Below, in pieces: positions 16,650 to 24,636 of a DNA stretch of 64,000 nt. Under the pieces are notes generated by a model. That model was not told the origin of the DNA, did not search any database, and saw only the letters and a program-made list of their open reading frames with translations. Source of the DNA: Amycolatopsis mongoliensis (GTDB lineage: Bacteria > Actinomycetota > Actinomycetes > Mycobacteriales > Pseudonocardiaceae); contig NZ_CP127295.1 of assembly GCF_030285665.1 (NCBI RefSeq), forward strand, positions 5,332,001 to 5,396,000, in the 5' to 3' direction. A program made the position numbers and the translations under genes. Numbering within the stretch: the first letter of the stretch is position 1; each line of letters opens with the position of its first letter.

Positions 16650-17786
16650 ATGAAGGCAGGTCCGCTCAGCGGCCTGAAGGTGGTGGAACTGGCCGGGCTC
16701 GCACCCGGGCCGTTCGCCACGATGATCCTCGCCGACCTCGGTGCCGACGTCGTCCGCGTCGACCGCGCGAAGCCGGGGGAGGACGTGCTCGGCATCCAGA
16801 CCGACCCCCTCGCCCGCGGCCGCCGGTCGGTCGGCATCAACACCAAGACCCCCGAGGGCGTCGAACTGGTGCTGAAGCTGTGCGACACCGCCGACGTCCT
16901 CATCGAGGGCTTCCGGCCCGGCGTCGCCGAGCGGATCGGGCTCGGCCCGGACGTCGTCCACGCCCGCAACCCGCGGCTGGTCTACGGCCGGATGACCGGC
17001 TGGGGCCAGGACGGTCCGCTCGCTTCGGCCGCCGGGCACGACATCAACTACATCGGCATCGCGGGCGCGCTCGAACCGATCGGGCGCGCGGGCGAGCGGC
17101 CGGTGCCGCCGCTCAACCTCGTCGGCGACTTCGGCGGCGGCGGGCTGCTGCTGGCGATGGGCATCCTCGCGGCGCTCTACGAACGGAACACCTCGGGCCG
17201 TGGCCAGGTCGTCGACGCGTCGATGGTCGACGGCGCGGCGCTGCTCACCACCAGCCTGCACGGCATCAAGGCGGCCGGTCTGTGGTCCGACGAGCGCGGC
17301 GAGAACATGCTCGACGGCGGCGCGCCCTTCTACGACACCTACGAGACCTCCGACGGCAAGTACGTCGCCGTCGGCGCGATCGAGATGCGGTTCTGGGGTG
17401 CGCTGGTGAAGGTCCTCGAGCTGGACCCGGCGGAACTGCCGCTGCACATCGACAAGTCGCAGTGGCCGAAGCTGCGCGAGATCGTGGCCGGCGCGATCGC
17501 CAAGCACACGCGCGACGACCTCGTCGCGCGCGCCGAAGGCACCGACGCGTGCCTGACGCCGGTGCTGTCGCCCGCCGAAGCCGCGAGCCACCCGCACAAC
17601 GCGGCGCGCGGCACGTTCGTCGAGATCGGCGGCATGGTCCAGCCCGCGCCGGCACCGCGGTTCGACCGCACCCCGCCCGAGACGCCGGAAGCCCCGCGCC
17701 CCAAGGGATCCGACACCGAAGCCGTGCTCGCCGAGCTCGGCGTCACGGACCTCGGCCCGCTGCGCGAAGCCGGGGTGATCGCCTAG
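16650..17786 (+). CDS. CaiB/BaiF CoA-transferase family; alpha-methylacyl-CoA racemase-like
   Basis: 378 aa, ATG after AAAGGA. It opens with LSGLKVVELAGLAPGPFATMILADLGADVVRVD, the standard start of family III CoA transferases and racemases. The three residues used by the Mycobacterium tuberculosis racemase MCR are all matched: His in GHDINYIG, Asp in LVGDFGGGG and Glu in VAVGAIEMRFW. I therefore favour epimerisation of 2-methylacyl-CoA esters over CoA transfer. Its partner acyl-CoA dehydrogenase lies upstream in the same operon, consistent with degradation of methyl-branched acids. Its stop and the stop of the convergent GNAT gene share the same CTAG (17783-17786). Confidence 0.9.
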   Translation: MKAGPLSGLKVVELAGLAPGPFATMILADLGADVVRVDRAKPGEDVLGIQTDPLARGRRSVGINTKTPEGVELVLKLCDTADVLIEGFRPGVAERIGLGPDVVHARNPRLVYGRMTGWGQDGPLASAAGHDINYIGIAGALEPIGRAGERPVPPLNLVGDFGGGGLLLAMGILAALYERNTSGRGQVVDASMVDGAALLTTSLHGIKAAGLWSDERGENMLDGGAPFYDTYETSDGKYVAVGAIEMRFWGALVKVLELDPAELPLHIDKSQWPKLREIVAGAIAKHTRDDLVARAEGTDACLTPVLSPAEAASHPHNAARGTFVEIGGMVQPAPAPRFDRTPPETPEAPRPKGSDTEAVLAELGVTDLGPLREAGVIA

Positions 17787-18313
17787 CTCTTGGCGAGGTC
17801 GGAGCGCACGACCGAGTAGACGACGGTGTCGCGCCACTCGCCGTCACGGAAGCCGTAGCCGCGAAGGACACCTTCGCGCGTGAAGCCGGCTTTCTCGAGC
17901 GAGCGCTGTTCGGCACGGTTGTCGACTTCGGTCGTCGCTTCGACCCGGTTGAGCTGGGTGTGGGCGAAGAGGTATTCGGCGAGCAGCCGCTGGGCTTCGG
18001 TGCCGTAGCCGTGGCCGCGCGCTTCCGGCGCCAGGACGAGGCCCACGTTCCAGCAGTAGGACGTCGGCCCGGTGCGGCTGCGGTGCCAGGAGACGAGGCC
18101 GAGGACGCGGCCGCCGAGCGTCGGCACGAGCATGCCGGTCTCGGCGGTGAGCATGCCGGTCTCCTGCCAGCGGCGGCGCAGGTAGCCGGGATCGTGCCAG
18201 CCGAACCACTGGTGCTCGCCGGCGGCGACGGGATCGTTGGTCAGCTGTTCCAGGAGGTCGAGATCGCCTTCGGCCACGGGCCGGAGCACGACTCTGGGAA
18301 CGTCGTCGTCCAT
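17783..18313 (-). CDS. GNAT-family N-acetyltransferase (RimJ/RimL type)
   Basis: 176 aa. Acetyl-CoA binding is marked by LVLAPEARGHGYGTEAQRLL, with the family R/Q-x-x-G-x-G/A pattern. NRVEATTEVDNRAEQRSLEKAGF is the second motif, typical of RimJ/RimL-type enzymes that acetylate N-terminal amines or small molecules. The N-terminus VLRPVAEGDLDLLEQLTND is also typical. The substrate is unknown. It is convergent with the preceding gene, with stop codons overlapping in one CTAG, so no terminator separates them. A long family B repeat block lies upstream. Confidence 0.9.
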   Translation of the reverse strand: MDDDVPRVVLRPVAEGDLDLLEQLTNDPVAAGEHQWFGWHDPGYLRRRWQETGMLTAETGMLVPTLGGRVLGLVSWHRSRTGPTSYCWNVGLVLAPEARGHGYGTEAQRLLAEYLFAHTQLNRVEATTEVDNRAEQRSLEKAGFTREGVLRGYGFRDGEWRDTVVYSVVRSDLAKS

Positions 18314-18393
18314 CGGGCGACCTTATCGGCCGCGCGACCGGAATCGGGTCGCCACCACGTGATCCACCCGGTCGAGGCATCCGCCTTGACCGA

Positions 18394-18575
18394 GCAGGCA
18401 TCACCTGTGACCAGCCGGGCATCACCCGTGATCGACCGGGCCTAATGCGTGATTAGGCAGGCATCATGCGTGATTGGGCGGGCATCGGCGCGATACCCCT
18501 CCCAGCACGCGTCATGCCCCTTCAATCACGCGTGATGCCCCTCCAGGCACATGTGATGCCTCTCTGATCACGTGA
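18394..18575. repeat. Large block of tandem palindromic repeats (family B)
   Basis: About eight or nine degenerate units of about 22 bases. The left half reads GGCATCACCTGTGACC, GGGCATCACCCGTGATCG, TAATGCGTGATTAGG and GGCATCATGCGTGATTGGG. The right half reads AGCACGCGTCATGCCCC, AATCACGCGTGATGCCCC and GGCACATGTGATGCC, ending in ATCACGTGA, which overlaps the crotonase stop codon. Left and right halves are in opposite orientation, giving the block overall dyad symmetry around 18485. It separates the GNAT start from the crotonase end; both genes are on the minus strand. Confidence 0.85.
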
Positions 18576-19341
18576 AGCTGCCGTGCCGGCCCTCGCCGCC
18601 CGCGAACCGGGCCGCGCCGTCGACCGCCTCCGCCGCCAGCACGCCCGTGCCCATCGCCGCCCGGAACTCCGCCGCGAGCGCGTCCTCTTCGGACTGCCCC
18701 CACTGCCCGAGCGCCGAGAGCCGGTCGCCGCGCAGGCACGCCTGGGGGAACGCCGCGATCTGCCGCGCCAGCTCCTGGGCCGCGGAAACCGCTTCGCCCG
18801 CCGGCACGAGCCGGTTCGCCAGGCCGATCTCCACCGCTTCGGCGGCCTCGACCGGCCGCCCCGTCAGGATCAGGTCCATCGCCCGCGACTGGCCGATCAG
18901 CCGCGGCAGCCGGACCGTGCCGCCGTCGATCAGCGGCACTCCCCAGCGGCGGCAGAACACCCCGAACACCGCGGTGGCGTCCGCGACCCGCAGGTCGCAC
19001 CACAGCGCCAGCTCCAGCCCGCCGGCGACGGCGTGCCCGTGCACCGCCGCGATCACCGGCTTCCCGAGCCGCATCCGGGTCGGGCCCATCGGGCCGTCCC
19101 CGTCCGGGTGGGTGCGGTTCATCCGGTCGGTGCCGATCGCCTTGAGGTCCGCGCCCGCGCAGAACGCGCCACCCGATCCGGTGAGCACCGCGACGGCGGC
19201 GCCGGGGTCCGCGTCGAACTCGCGGAACGCCTCGGCGAGCTCGGCCGCGGTCGGCCCGTCGACGGCGTTGCGGGCGGCCGGGCGGTCGATGGTGACCGTC
19301 GTCACTTCGCCATCCCGCTCGACCTGCACGTTCCGGGTCAT
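18568..19341 (-). CDS. Crotonase-family enoyl-CoA hydratase-like protein
   Basis: 257 aa crotonase fold. Seen: TIDRPAARNAVDGPTAAEL, the oxyanion-hole stretch GAFCAGADLKAIG, and AVHGHAVAGGLELALWCDLRVADATAVFG, with the first catalytic glutamate (Glu144 of rat hydratase) in GGLELA. The second hydratase glutamate (rat Glu164) falls 20 residues later, in FGVFCRRWGVPL, where this protein has cysteine. So the chemistry may not be simple hydration; isomerase, thioesterase or hydrolase activity is possible. It stands alone, divergent from a small membrane protein gene about 120 bases away. Confidence 0.85.
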   Translation of the reverse strand: MTRNVQVERDGEVTTVTIDRPAARNAVDGPTAAELAEAFREFDADPGAAVAVLTGSGGAFCAGADLKAIGTDRMNRTHPDGDGPMGPTRMRLGKPVIAAVHGHAVAGGLELALWCDLRVADATAVFGVFCRRWGVPLIDGGTVRLPRLIGQSRAMDLILTGRPVEAAEAVEIGLANRLVPAGEAVSAAQELARQIAAFPQACLRGDRLSALGQWGQSEEDALAAEFRAAMGTGVLAAEAVDGAARFAGGEGRHGSFT

Positions 19342-19464
19342 CGCCGCTCCTCGGGGCCGGTCGGGGTGATCGGGGGTTGATCGGGGTGTCTTCAGGGCAC
19401 GCCTTCCCTAGAGTATTGGCGTGGCCACTCCCAGGACGGGGACGGCGAGCCGGGGAGGAAGCAC

Positions 19465-19632
19465 ATGTCGAGCGGCATGAAGAAAGTTCTCATCGTCGGC
19501 GTGGTCGCGCTCGTGCTCTTCTTCCTGATCACCCAGCCCACCCAGTCCGCCGACTTCGTGCACCGCGTCCTCGGCTGGCTCAAGGACGGCGCCGAAGCGA
19601 TCGTGACGTTCTTCCGCTCGCTCTTCTCCTGA
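19465..19632 (+). CDS. Small single-pass membrane protein (55 aa)
   Basis: ATG 19465 follows GGGGAGGAAGC, a strong ribosome site. The 55-residue product starts MSSGMKKVLIVGVVALVLFF, a single membrane helix or uncleaved signal. It continues LITQPTQSADFVHRVLGWLK and ends DGAEAIVTFFRSLFS, which looks like a second amphipathic helix. I recognise no named family, though proteins of this size and pattern occur in many actinomycetes. The clear ribosome site, sensible hydropathy and third-position GC support real coding. It is divergent from the crotonase and is followed by a gap of 361 bases. Confidence 0.75.
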   Translation: MSSGMKKVLIVGVVALVLFFLITQPTQSADFVHRVLGWLKDGAEAIVTFFRSLFS

Positions 19633-19993
19633 CCACCGGAAAACCCTCTGACCGGCACCGCATCGGGCGGCGCCGGCCGTCACCCTGTGTGTTAGCGGAC
19701 GGTAAATCACTGAGTGTCACGAATCTCGGATTTCGGACTGGAGACTCGACCATCCGGGTGGATTGCAGCCGAAAACGCGCAGGTCGGCGAATTCGTGCCT
19801 GCCGGGGTCTGGCGAAGGGGACCACCCCGGCCCTACGGTGCTCACATTGCGTGATCGGGTGGTTCGCCATCCCCCCGGAGAACCCCGGTACGCAGGCAGT
19901 TTCCACTCAGCAAGGTGCAGGTTGGTGCGTGCGGCACCACCGCGTGGGACAGGTGTCAGGGCCTGTCCGTCGGGGACCTACAAGGAGGCAGGG
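19633..19993. other. Intergenic region without a convincing gene
   Basis: No supported coding frame. Two small hairpins lie near the 3' end: GGTGC-GTGC-GGCACC around 19924-19938, and GGACAGG/CCTGTCC at 19947-19968, just before the AAGGAGG of the next gene. They could affect its translation. The stretch around 19690-19720 is locally AT-richer (GTGTTAGCGGACGGTAAATC) and may hold a promoter. Confidence 0.4.
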
Positions 19994-20476
19994 ATGACCG
20001 GAGATCCCGGAGTGGACGCGCTGATCCGGCAATGGGCCGCCGAGCGCGAGCAGACCCCCGAAGAGCAGGAGGTCGACCGCATCGCGTCCGCGTGGCTGGC
20101 CGACGCGCCTGCGCAGGCTCCGGGCATCCCGGGTCAGCGGGCCCGGTCCGGGCAGCAGCGGTTCGTCCCGGTCGAGTCGGCCGACCCCGGCTACCTCGAC
20201 GCGATGCGGCGCCGGCTGCCGGAAGTGCCGGAAGAGCTGCTCACCGCCGCCGCGGGCTGGTGGCAGATGGTCGGCGGCGTCGCCGAGGCCGAGGAGTGGT
20301 GGGACGCCGGACTCAGCCCGCTCGACCAGCGGGCCCTCGACTACCGGGCGGCCGGGCTCGCGCCGTCCGACCTGAGCCGCCGGCTCGGGCCGATGACCGT
20401 CCTGCAGCACCTCCGCCGCGGCAGTGCCCCGGCCTGGTGCGTCGCGCGGCTCGCGCGGCAGCAGAAGTCCGCCTGA
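19994..20476 (+). CDS. Conserved-looking hypothetical protein
   Basis: 160 aa with an excellent ribosome site (AAGGAGG) 7 bases before the ATG. Soluble, with many tryptophans and acidic residues: DALIRQWAAEREQTPEEQEVD, AAAGWWQMVGGVAEAEEWWD and a C-terminal DYRAAGLAPSDLSRRLGPMT that looks like a small helical, possibly DNA-binding, module. I recognise no domain. It is followed after about 120 bases by a transglycosylase gene on the same strand, probably separately transcribed. Confidence 0.8.
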   Translation: MTGDPGVDALIRQWAAEREQTPEEQEVDRIASAWLADAPAQAPGIPGQRARSGQQRFVPVESADPGYLDAMRRRLPEVPEELLTAAAGWWQMVGGVAEAEEWWDAGLSPLDQRALDYRAAGLAPSDLSRRLGPMTVLQHLRRGSAPAWCVARLARQQKSA

Positions 20477-20598
20477 CGAGACGCTTCCACCCGGCCGGGT
20501 GAACCGGCGTGGTGAGTCGATGGGGACGACCCGCGTAACGCTAACCTGCGCGGGCTCGTTGACAGTTCGTCGACACCACGCTGGAGGACCGGAGTTTC

Positions 20599-21519
20599 GT
20601 GCGCACCAGGACCGGAAAGAACGAGGACGACCCCGTCGACGCGAGCGTCGAGGAAGCCGCCCCCGCCGCACCGGCACCGGCGCCGCGCTCCGCGAGTGTC
20701 GCGGTGCTCACCCGGCTGACCGTGGTCCTCGCCGTGCTGGCCGTGGCCGGCGGCGGGATCTGGCTCGTCACCCGCGCGTCGACGCCGGAGGCGAGCCCGC
20801 TCACCACCGAAATCCCCGCCCTGCAGGTCAAGGCGGCCGACGTCCGGCCCGGGTCGGTCGCCCCGGCCGGGGGTGCGGTCGCGGGCGGGGCCGAGCAGCA
20901 GACGTCCCCCCAGCAGGCGCAGTCCCGCAGCACCGGCCCGGCGACGCTCTCGCAGTGGGCGAGCCAGGTCGCCGGAGCCAGCGGGGTCCCGGCGCGGGCG
21001 CTGCAGGCCTACGGCAACGCCGAGCTGGCGATGCGCGCGGACCAGCCGAAGTGTCGGATTTCGTGGGCCACGCTCGCCGGCATCGGCCGGATCGAGTCCA
21101 ACCACGGCCAGTACGCGGGCGCGGTGCTCGGCGCGGACGGCCGGCCGTCGAAGCCGATCGTCGGCGTCCCGCTCGACGGCTCCGCGGGCGTCCAGGCGAT
21201 CGGCGACACCGACGGCGGCCGCTACGACGGTGACGCGGGGGTCGATCGCGCGGTCGGGCCGATGCAGTTCATCCCGAGCACGTGGCGCAAGTGGGCCTCG
21301 GACGGCAACGGCGACGGCCTCGGCGACCCCCAGCAGATCGACGACGCCGCGCTGGCGGCGGCGCGGTACCTGTGCGCGGGCGGGCGGGACATGGCCAGCC
21401 CGGCGGGGTGGTGGGCGGGGATCCTGTCGTACAACAACTCGACGGAGTACGCGCAGAAGGTGTTCGGCTTGGCGGACGGGTACGCGAAGGCGGCCCAGTC
21501 GGTGCGCAAGCAGGGCTGA
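20599..21519 (+). CDS. Membrane-anchored lytic transglycosylase (SLT/MltB-like)
   Basis: 306 aa from GTG 20599, after a GGAGGACCGGAG ribosome site. A charged N-terminus, one membrane helix (LTRLTVVLAVLAVAGGGIWL) and an Ala/Pro/Gln linker lead to the catalytic domain. That domain shows AGIGRIESNHGQY with the likely catalytic Glu166, GPMQFIPSTWRKWASDGNGDG and the ARYLCAGGRDM and ILSYNNSTEYAQKVFGLADGY helices. Such enzymes cleave peptidoglycan glycan strands outside the membrane, giving 1,6-anhydro ends. It resembles the actinobacterial MltB-like group involved in wall turnover or spore germination. Standing alone, its physiological role is not indicated. Confidence 0.92.
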   Translation: MRTRTGKNEDDPVDASVEEAAPAAPAPAPRSASVAVLTRLTVVLAVLAVAGGGIWLVTRASTPEASPLTTEIPALQVKAADVRPGSVAPAGGAVAGGAEQQTSPQQAQSRSTGPATLSQWASQVAGASGVPARALQAYGNAELAMRADQPKCRISWATLAGIGRIESNHGQYAGAVLGADGRPSKPIVGVPLDGSAGVQAIGDTDGGRYDGDAGVDRAVGPMQFIPSTWRKWASDGNGDGLGDPQQIDDAALAAARYLCAGGRDMASPAGWWAGILSYNNSTEYAQKVFGLADGYAKAAQSVRKQG

Positions 21520-21732
21520 CGGGCCCCGCCCGTCCCAGGGGGCTGACCCCGGATCCATTCTATCGGCGGCTCCCGACAAGGAGCCCGATCCCGCCGCAGC
21601 CCGGCCGAGTTGTCCACAATCGGGCGGGGCTGGGGAAAAGCGCGGTCAAGGCCCCGTAAACCCGCCCCGGCCCGGGCTGAGAGCGACGCCACCCGGCACG
21701 CGGTCGGCGGCCGGCCCTCAGCCGTCCAGTGC

Positions 21733-21738
21733 TAGCGT
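21733..21738 (+). promoter_or_regulatory. -10 box of probable leaderless promoter
   Basis: TAGCGT, 6 bases before the GTG at 21745, with no ribosome-binding sequence between. The same hexamer at nearly the same distance precedes the SNF2 gene at 43344. Confidence 0.45.
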
Positions 21739-21744
21739 CGAACC

Positions 21745-22149
21745 GTGCCAGCTTCCCCTCCGCCGGCGGCTTCCCTCTGGGGACGCCGGATCGCGATCGT
21801 CGCGACCTGCCTGGTGAGCCTGCTCGTCTGCTGCGGGCTCGCCTGGTGGCAGTGGGACCGCTTCACCTCGGCGAACGGCACCTTCCAGAACCTCGGCTAC
21901 GTCCTGCAGTGGCCGCTCTTCGGGCTGTTCCCGGCCTTCATGTTCTGGCGGATCCGCCAGCTCCGGCACAAGGCCGAGGCCGAAGGGACGGCGGACGAAC
22001 GCCCGACGCCGGCCCCCGTCGCCGAGGTGCCCGCCCCCCGCCCCCGTCCCGGCGCGCAGGCGCCGCTGTCGGACGAGGACGAGGAGCTGGCCGCGTACAA
22101 CCGATACCTGCGCGAGCTGAACGCCCGCGACCAGCAGGCCGCAGAGTGA
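21745..22149 (+). CDS. Two-helix membrane protein of unknown function
   Basis: 134 aa. Two membrane segments (IAIVATCLVSLLVCCGLAWW and LGYVLQWPLFGLFPAFMFW) are joined by a short WQWDRFTSANGTFQN loop and followed by a charged, proline-rich cytoplasmic tail ending EELAAYNRYLRELNARDQQ. I know this only as an uncharacterised actinobacterial protein found beside DUF3817 genes. The DUF3817 gene starts 10 bases downstream, so the two form an operon and probably act in the same membrane process. The GTG start has a -10 box directly before it and no ribosome site. Confidence 0.85.
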   Translation: MPASPPPAASLWGRRIAIVATCLVSLLVCCGLAWWQWDRFTSANGTFQNLGYVLQWPLFGLFPAFMFWRIRQLRHKAEAEGTADERPTPAPVAEVPAPRPRPGAQAPLSDEDEELAAYNRYLRELNARDQQAAE

Positions 22150-22159
22150 GGACCTCCCG

Positions 22160-22504
22160 ATGACCACCAGCACCGAAGGCGCCGCCCAGACCGCGGTGCC
22201 GCTCGCCGGCCCCCTGGTCCGGTTCCGCACCGCCGCCTACGTCACCGGCGTGGGCCTGCTCGGCCTCTGCTTCGTGATGGTGCTGCGCTACGCCTTCGGC
22301 AACCCGACCCCGTCGGCGGTCTACTCACCGATCCACGGCGTGCTGTACATGATCTACCTGGTGCTGACCATCGACCTGGCGATCAAGGCCCGCTGGTCGA
22401 TCAAGGGCACCGTGCTCGTGCTGCTGGCCGGCTGCGTCCCGTTCGTCTCGTTCCTCGTCGAGCGCCGGGTGACGCACCGGGTCAAGGCCGGGCAGAAGCT
22501 GTAA
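22160..22504 (+). CDS. DUF3817 integral membrane protein
   Basis: 114 aa. Three hydrophobic helices: AAYVTGVGLLGLCFVMVL, SPIHGVLYMIYLVLTIDLAI and IKGTVLVLLAGCVPFVSFLV. The conserved HGVLYMIYL and FLVERRV motifs mark the DUF3817 (TIGR03954) family of small actinobacterial membrane proteins, with no known function. It is the second gene of an operon with the preceding two-helix protein. Its last 23 bases overlap the 3' end of the convergent MFS gene. Confidence 0.92.
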   Translation: MTTSTEGAAQTAVPLAGPLVRFRTAAYVTGVGLLGLCFVMVLRYAFGNPTPSAVYSPIHGVLYMIYLVLTIDLAIKARWSIKGTVLVLLAGCVPFVSFLVERRVTHRVKAGQKL

Positions 22505-23915
22505 CGCGCCGGAACGTCAGCGCCACCAGGCACGTGCCCGCCGCGAACACCGCGGCCGTGGCGAACGCCGAGGTCATGCCGTCCACCACCAGTTGCGGCC
22601 CGGTCGTGCCGGCCGTGGCCGCCGAGCGGGTCGCCGACCCGAACACCGTGATCAGGACACCCAGGCCGAGCGTGCTGCCGACCTGCTGCATCGTCTGCAG
22701 CACGCCACCCGCCGCGCCCGCGTCCTCGGTGGGCACGGTGGCCATCACGATCACGTTGAGCGGCGCGAACGCGAGCCCGCCGCCGAGCCCCATCAGCAGC
22801 AGTGGCCCCAGCAACGCGGGGAAGTACGCGCTGTCCGTCGTGAGCAGGGCGAGCCAGGCGACGCCGCAGACCATGAGCAGCGATCCGGTGATGGCCAGCG
22901 GCTTCGGGCCGTAGCGCGGGAGCAGCCGCGGCACGAGCCGGCTCATCGTGAAGATCAGCGCCGCCATCGGCAGGAACGCGAAGCCGGTGGCCAGCGCGGC
23001 GAAGTGCCGGATGTCCTGCATGAACTGGGTGAGGAAGAAGAACATCGACATCATGGCCATCGGGCCGAGGAAGAAGTTGACGTAGGCCGCGCTGCGATTG
23101 CGATCGGCGAACAGCCGGAGCGGGACCAGCGGCATGGCGGTGCGGGCCTCGATCGCGACGAACGCGGTGAGCAGCGCCAGGCCGCCGGCCAGCGAGCCGA
23201 GCGTCACCGGGTTGCCCCAGCCGTCGGAAGCCGCGTGGGTGAAGGCGAACACGAGCGAGCCGACGCCGAGGGTGCCGGTGATCGCGCCGGGCAGGTCGAG
23301 GTGCGCGGGCCGGCGCTCCGGTTCGGGCACGAACCGCGGCGCGAGAAGCACGATCGCGAGGCCGAACGGGACGTTGATGAACAGCGCCGCGCGCCACGAG
23401 ATCCACTCGGTGAGCAGGCCGCCGACGATCAGGCCGATCGCGAACCCGCCGCTGGCCATGGCGGAGAACAGCGACAGCGCCCGGACGCGGGCCTTGGTTT
23501 CGGTGAACGTCGTCGTGACCAGCGCCAACGTGCTCGGGCCCGCCATCGCGGCGCCGACGCCCTGCAGGACGCGGGCGGCGATGAGCAGCGTGGCCGAGTC
23601 GGCGAGACCGCCGGCCAGGGAGGCGAGGGTGAACACGGCGGTGCCCGCGACGAACATCCGGCGCCGCCCGAACAGGTCGCCGGCGCGGCCGCCGAGCAGG
23701 AGGAGACCGCCGAAGACCAGGCTGTAGGCGGTCATCACCCAGGACAGCCCGGTCGCCGAAAATCCCAGGTCGGCCTGGATGCGCGGGAGCGCGACGTTCA
23801 TCACGGTCGCGTCGAGGATGAGCATGAGCTGGCAGGTGAGGATGATCGCGAGGACCAGCCCGCTGCGGCGGGCCCGGGCAGGCTCGACCGCAGGATCGAT
23901 CGTTTGCTGGGACAA
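22482..23915 (-). CDS. MFS drug exporter, DHA2 (EmrB/QacA) type, 14 helices
   Basis: 477 aa from TTG 23915, chosen because GGGGGGAG lies 7 bases upstream. The in-frame alternative at 24101 would read through the operator region and the divergent regulator's promoter. Family marks: LDATVMNVALPRIQADLGFS (motif D1 of helix 1), GGRAGDLFGRRRMF (motif A) and RVLQGVGAAMAGPSTLALV, with 14 predicted helices. DHA2 transporters expel drugs or metabolites with proton antiport. The divergent TetR gene and three palindromes between them suggest ligand-induced export. Its C-terminus overlaps the convergent DUF3817 gene by 23 bases. Confidence 0.93.
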   Translation of the reverse strand: MSQQTIDPAVEPARARRSGLVLAIILTCQLMLILDATVMNVALPRIQADLGFSATGLSWVMTAYSLVFGGLLLLGGRAGDLFGRRRMFVAGTAVFTLASLAGGLADSATLLIAARVLQGVGAAMAGPSTLALVTTTFTETKARVRALSLFSAMASGGFAIGLIVGGLLTEWISWRAALFINVPFGLAIVLLAPRFVPEPERRPAHLDLPGAITGTLGVGSLVFAFTHAASDGWGNPVTLGSLAGGLALLTAFVAIEARTAMPLVPLRLFADRNRSAAYVNFFLGPMAMMSMFFFLTQFMQDIRHFAALATGFAFLPMAALIFTMSRLVPRLLPRYGPKPLAITGSLLMVCGVAWLALLTTDSAYFPALLGPLLLMGLGGGLAFAPLNVIVMATVPTEDAGAAGGVLQTMQQVGSTLGLGVLITVFGSATRSAATAGTTGPQLVVDGMTSAFATAAVFAAGTCLVALTFRRVTASARP

Positions 23916-23947
23916 GGGATACTCCCCCCAAGGAGTACGAAGGTAAA

Positions 23948-24029
23948 TGGAGAGTTTCTCCACTTGGGTGCGATCCGATAATATGGAGAGCGTCTCCGGA
24001 TGCGCAAGTGAATTCGGAGAATCTCTCCG
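23948..24029. promoter_or_regulatory. Three TetR-type operators between MFS exporter and its regulator
   Basis: Three 15-base palindromes: TGGAGAGTTTCTCCA (23948-23962), TGGAGAGCGTCTCCG (23984-23998) and CGGAGAATCTCTCCG (24015-24029). All fit YGGAGARNNTCTCCR. Centres are 36 and 31 bases apart, about three helical turns. GATAAT at 23977-23982 could be a -10 for the regulator; read on the other strand, TATTAT could serve the exporter. Binding by the adjacent TetR protein is inferred. Confidence 0.8.
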
Positions 24030-24051
24030 GTTAAGTGGCGAGGAGGCCGGG

Positions 24052-24618
24052 ATGCCGGGCGGGGACACGGAGCGTCCGATGCGGGCGGACGCGCGGCGCA
24101 ACTACGAGCGCATCGTCGCGACGGCGAAGGACCTCTTCACCGCGCAGGGCGCCGACGTGCCGCTCGACGACGTCGCCAAGAAGGCGGGCGTCGGAGCCGG
24201 CACGCTCTACCGGCACTTCCCGACCCGCGAGAAGCTGTTCGAAGCGGTCTACCGCGACGAGATCGAGGTGCTGGCCGACCGCGCGTACGTGCTGCACGAG
24301 GAGCTGCCGCCGTGGGAGGCGCTCGAGGCGTGGCTGATCGAGCAGGTCACCTGGGTCGTGGAGCGGCACAAGCTGGCCACGATCCTCAAGGAGTCGATCG
24401 ACTCGGGCTCGGAAACCTTCCAGTACTGCCAGAAACGCCTGCGCGCGGCGACCGGGGTCCTGGTCGACGCCGCCCGGGAGGCGGGCCTCATCCGCCGGGA
24501 CGTCGTCGGCGCGGACGTGCTGCGCCTGGGCCACGGCGCCGGCATGGCGGTGCGCAACTGCAGCCCGGAAGACGGCAGGCGCGTGCTGGACGTGATCCTG
24601 GACGGCCTGCGCGCGTGA
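24052..24618 (+). CDS. TetR-family repressor, probably of the divergent MFS exporter
   Basis: 188 aa, ATG after GAGGAGG. N-terminal DNA-binding domain: RRNYERIVATAKDLFTAQG, DVPLDDVAKKAGVGAGTLYR and HFPTREKLFEAVYRDEIEVL. The C-terminal ligand domain (ALEAWLIEQVTWVVERHKLATILKE) is of the TetR_C_33-like kind found in many actinomycete regulators of exporters. The gene is divergent from an EmrB/QacA-type exporter and separated by three matching palindromes, so autoregulation and repression of the exporter are the natural reading. The inducer is unknown. Confidence 0.92.
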   Translation: MPGGDTERPMRADARRNYERIVATAKDLFTAQGADVPLDDVAKKAGVGAGTLYRHFPTREKLFEAVYRDEIEVLADRAYVLHEELPPWEALEAWLIEQVTWVVERHKLATILKESIDSGSETFQYCQKRLRAATGVLVDAAREAGLIRRDVVGADVLRLGHGAGMAVRNCSPEDGRRVLDVILDGLRA

Positions 24619-24636
24619 CGCAGGCCGTCCGGGGGA

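Noticed and set aside
18394..18575. CRISPR-like array in the large repeat block
   Set aside because: Units of about 22 bases follow each other directly with degenerate sequence and no unique spacers, orientation switches inside the block and no cas genes are in the window.
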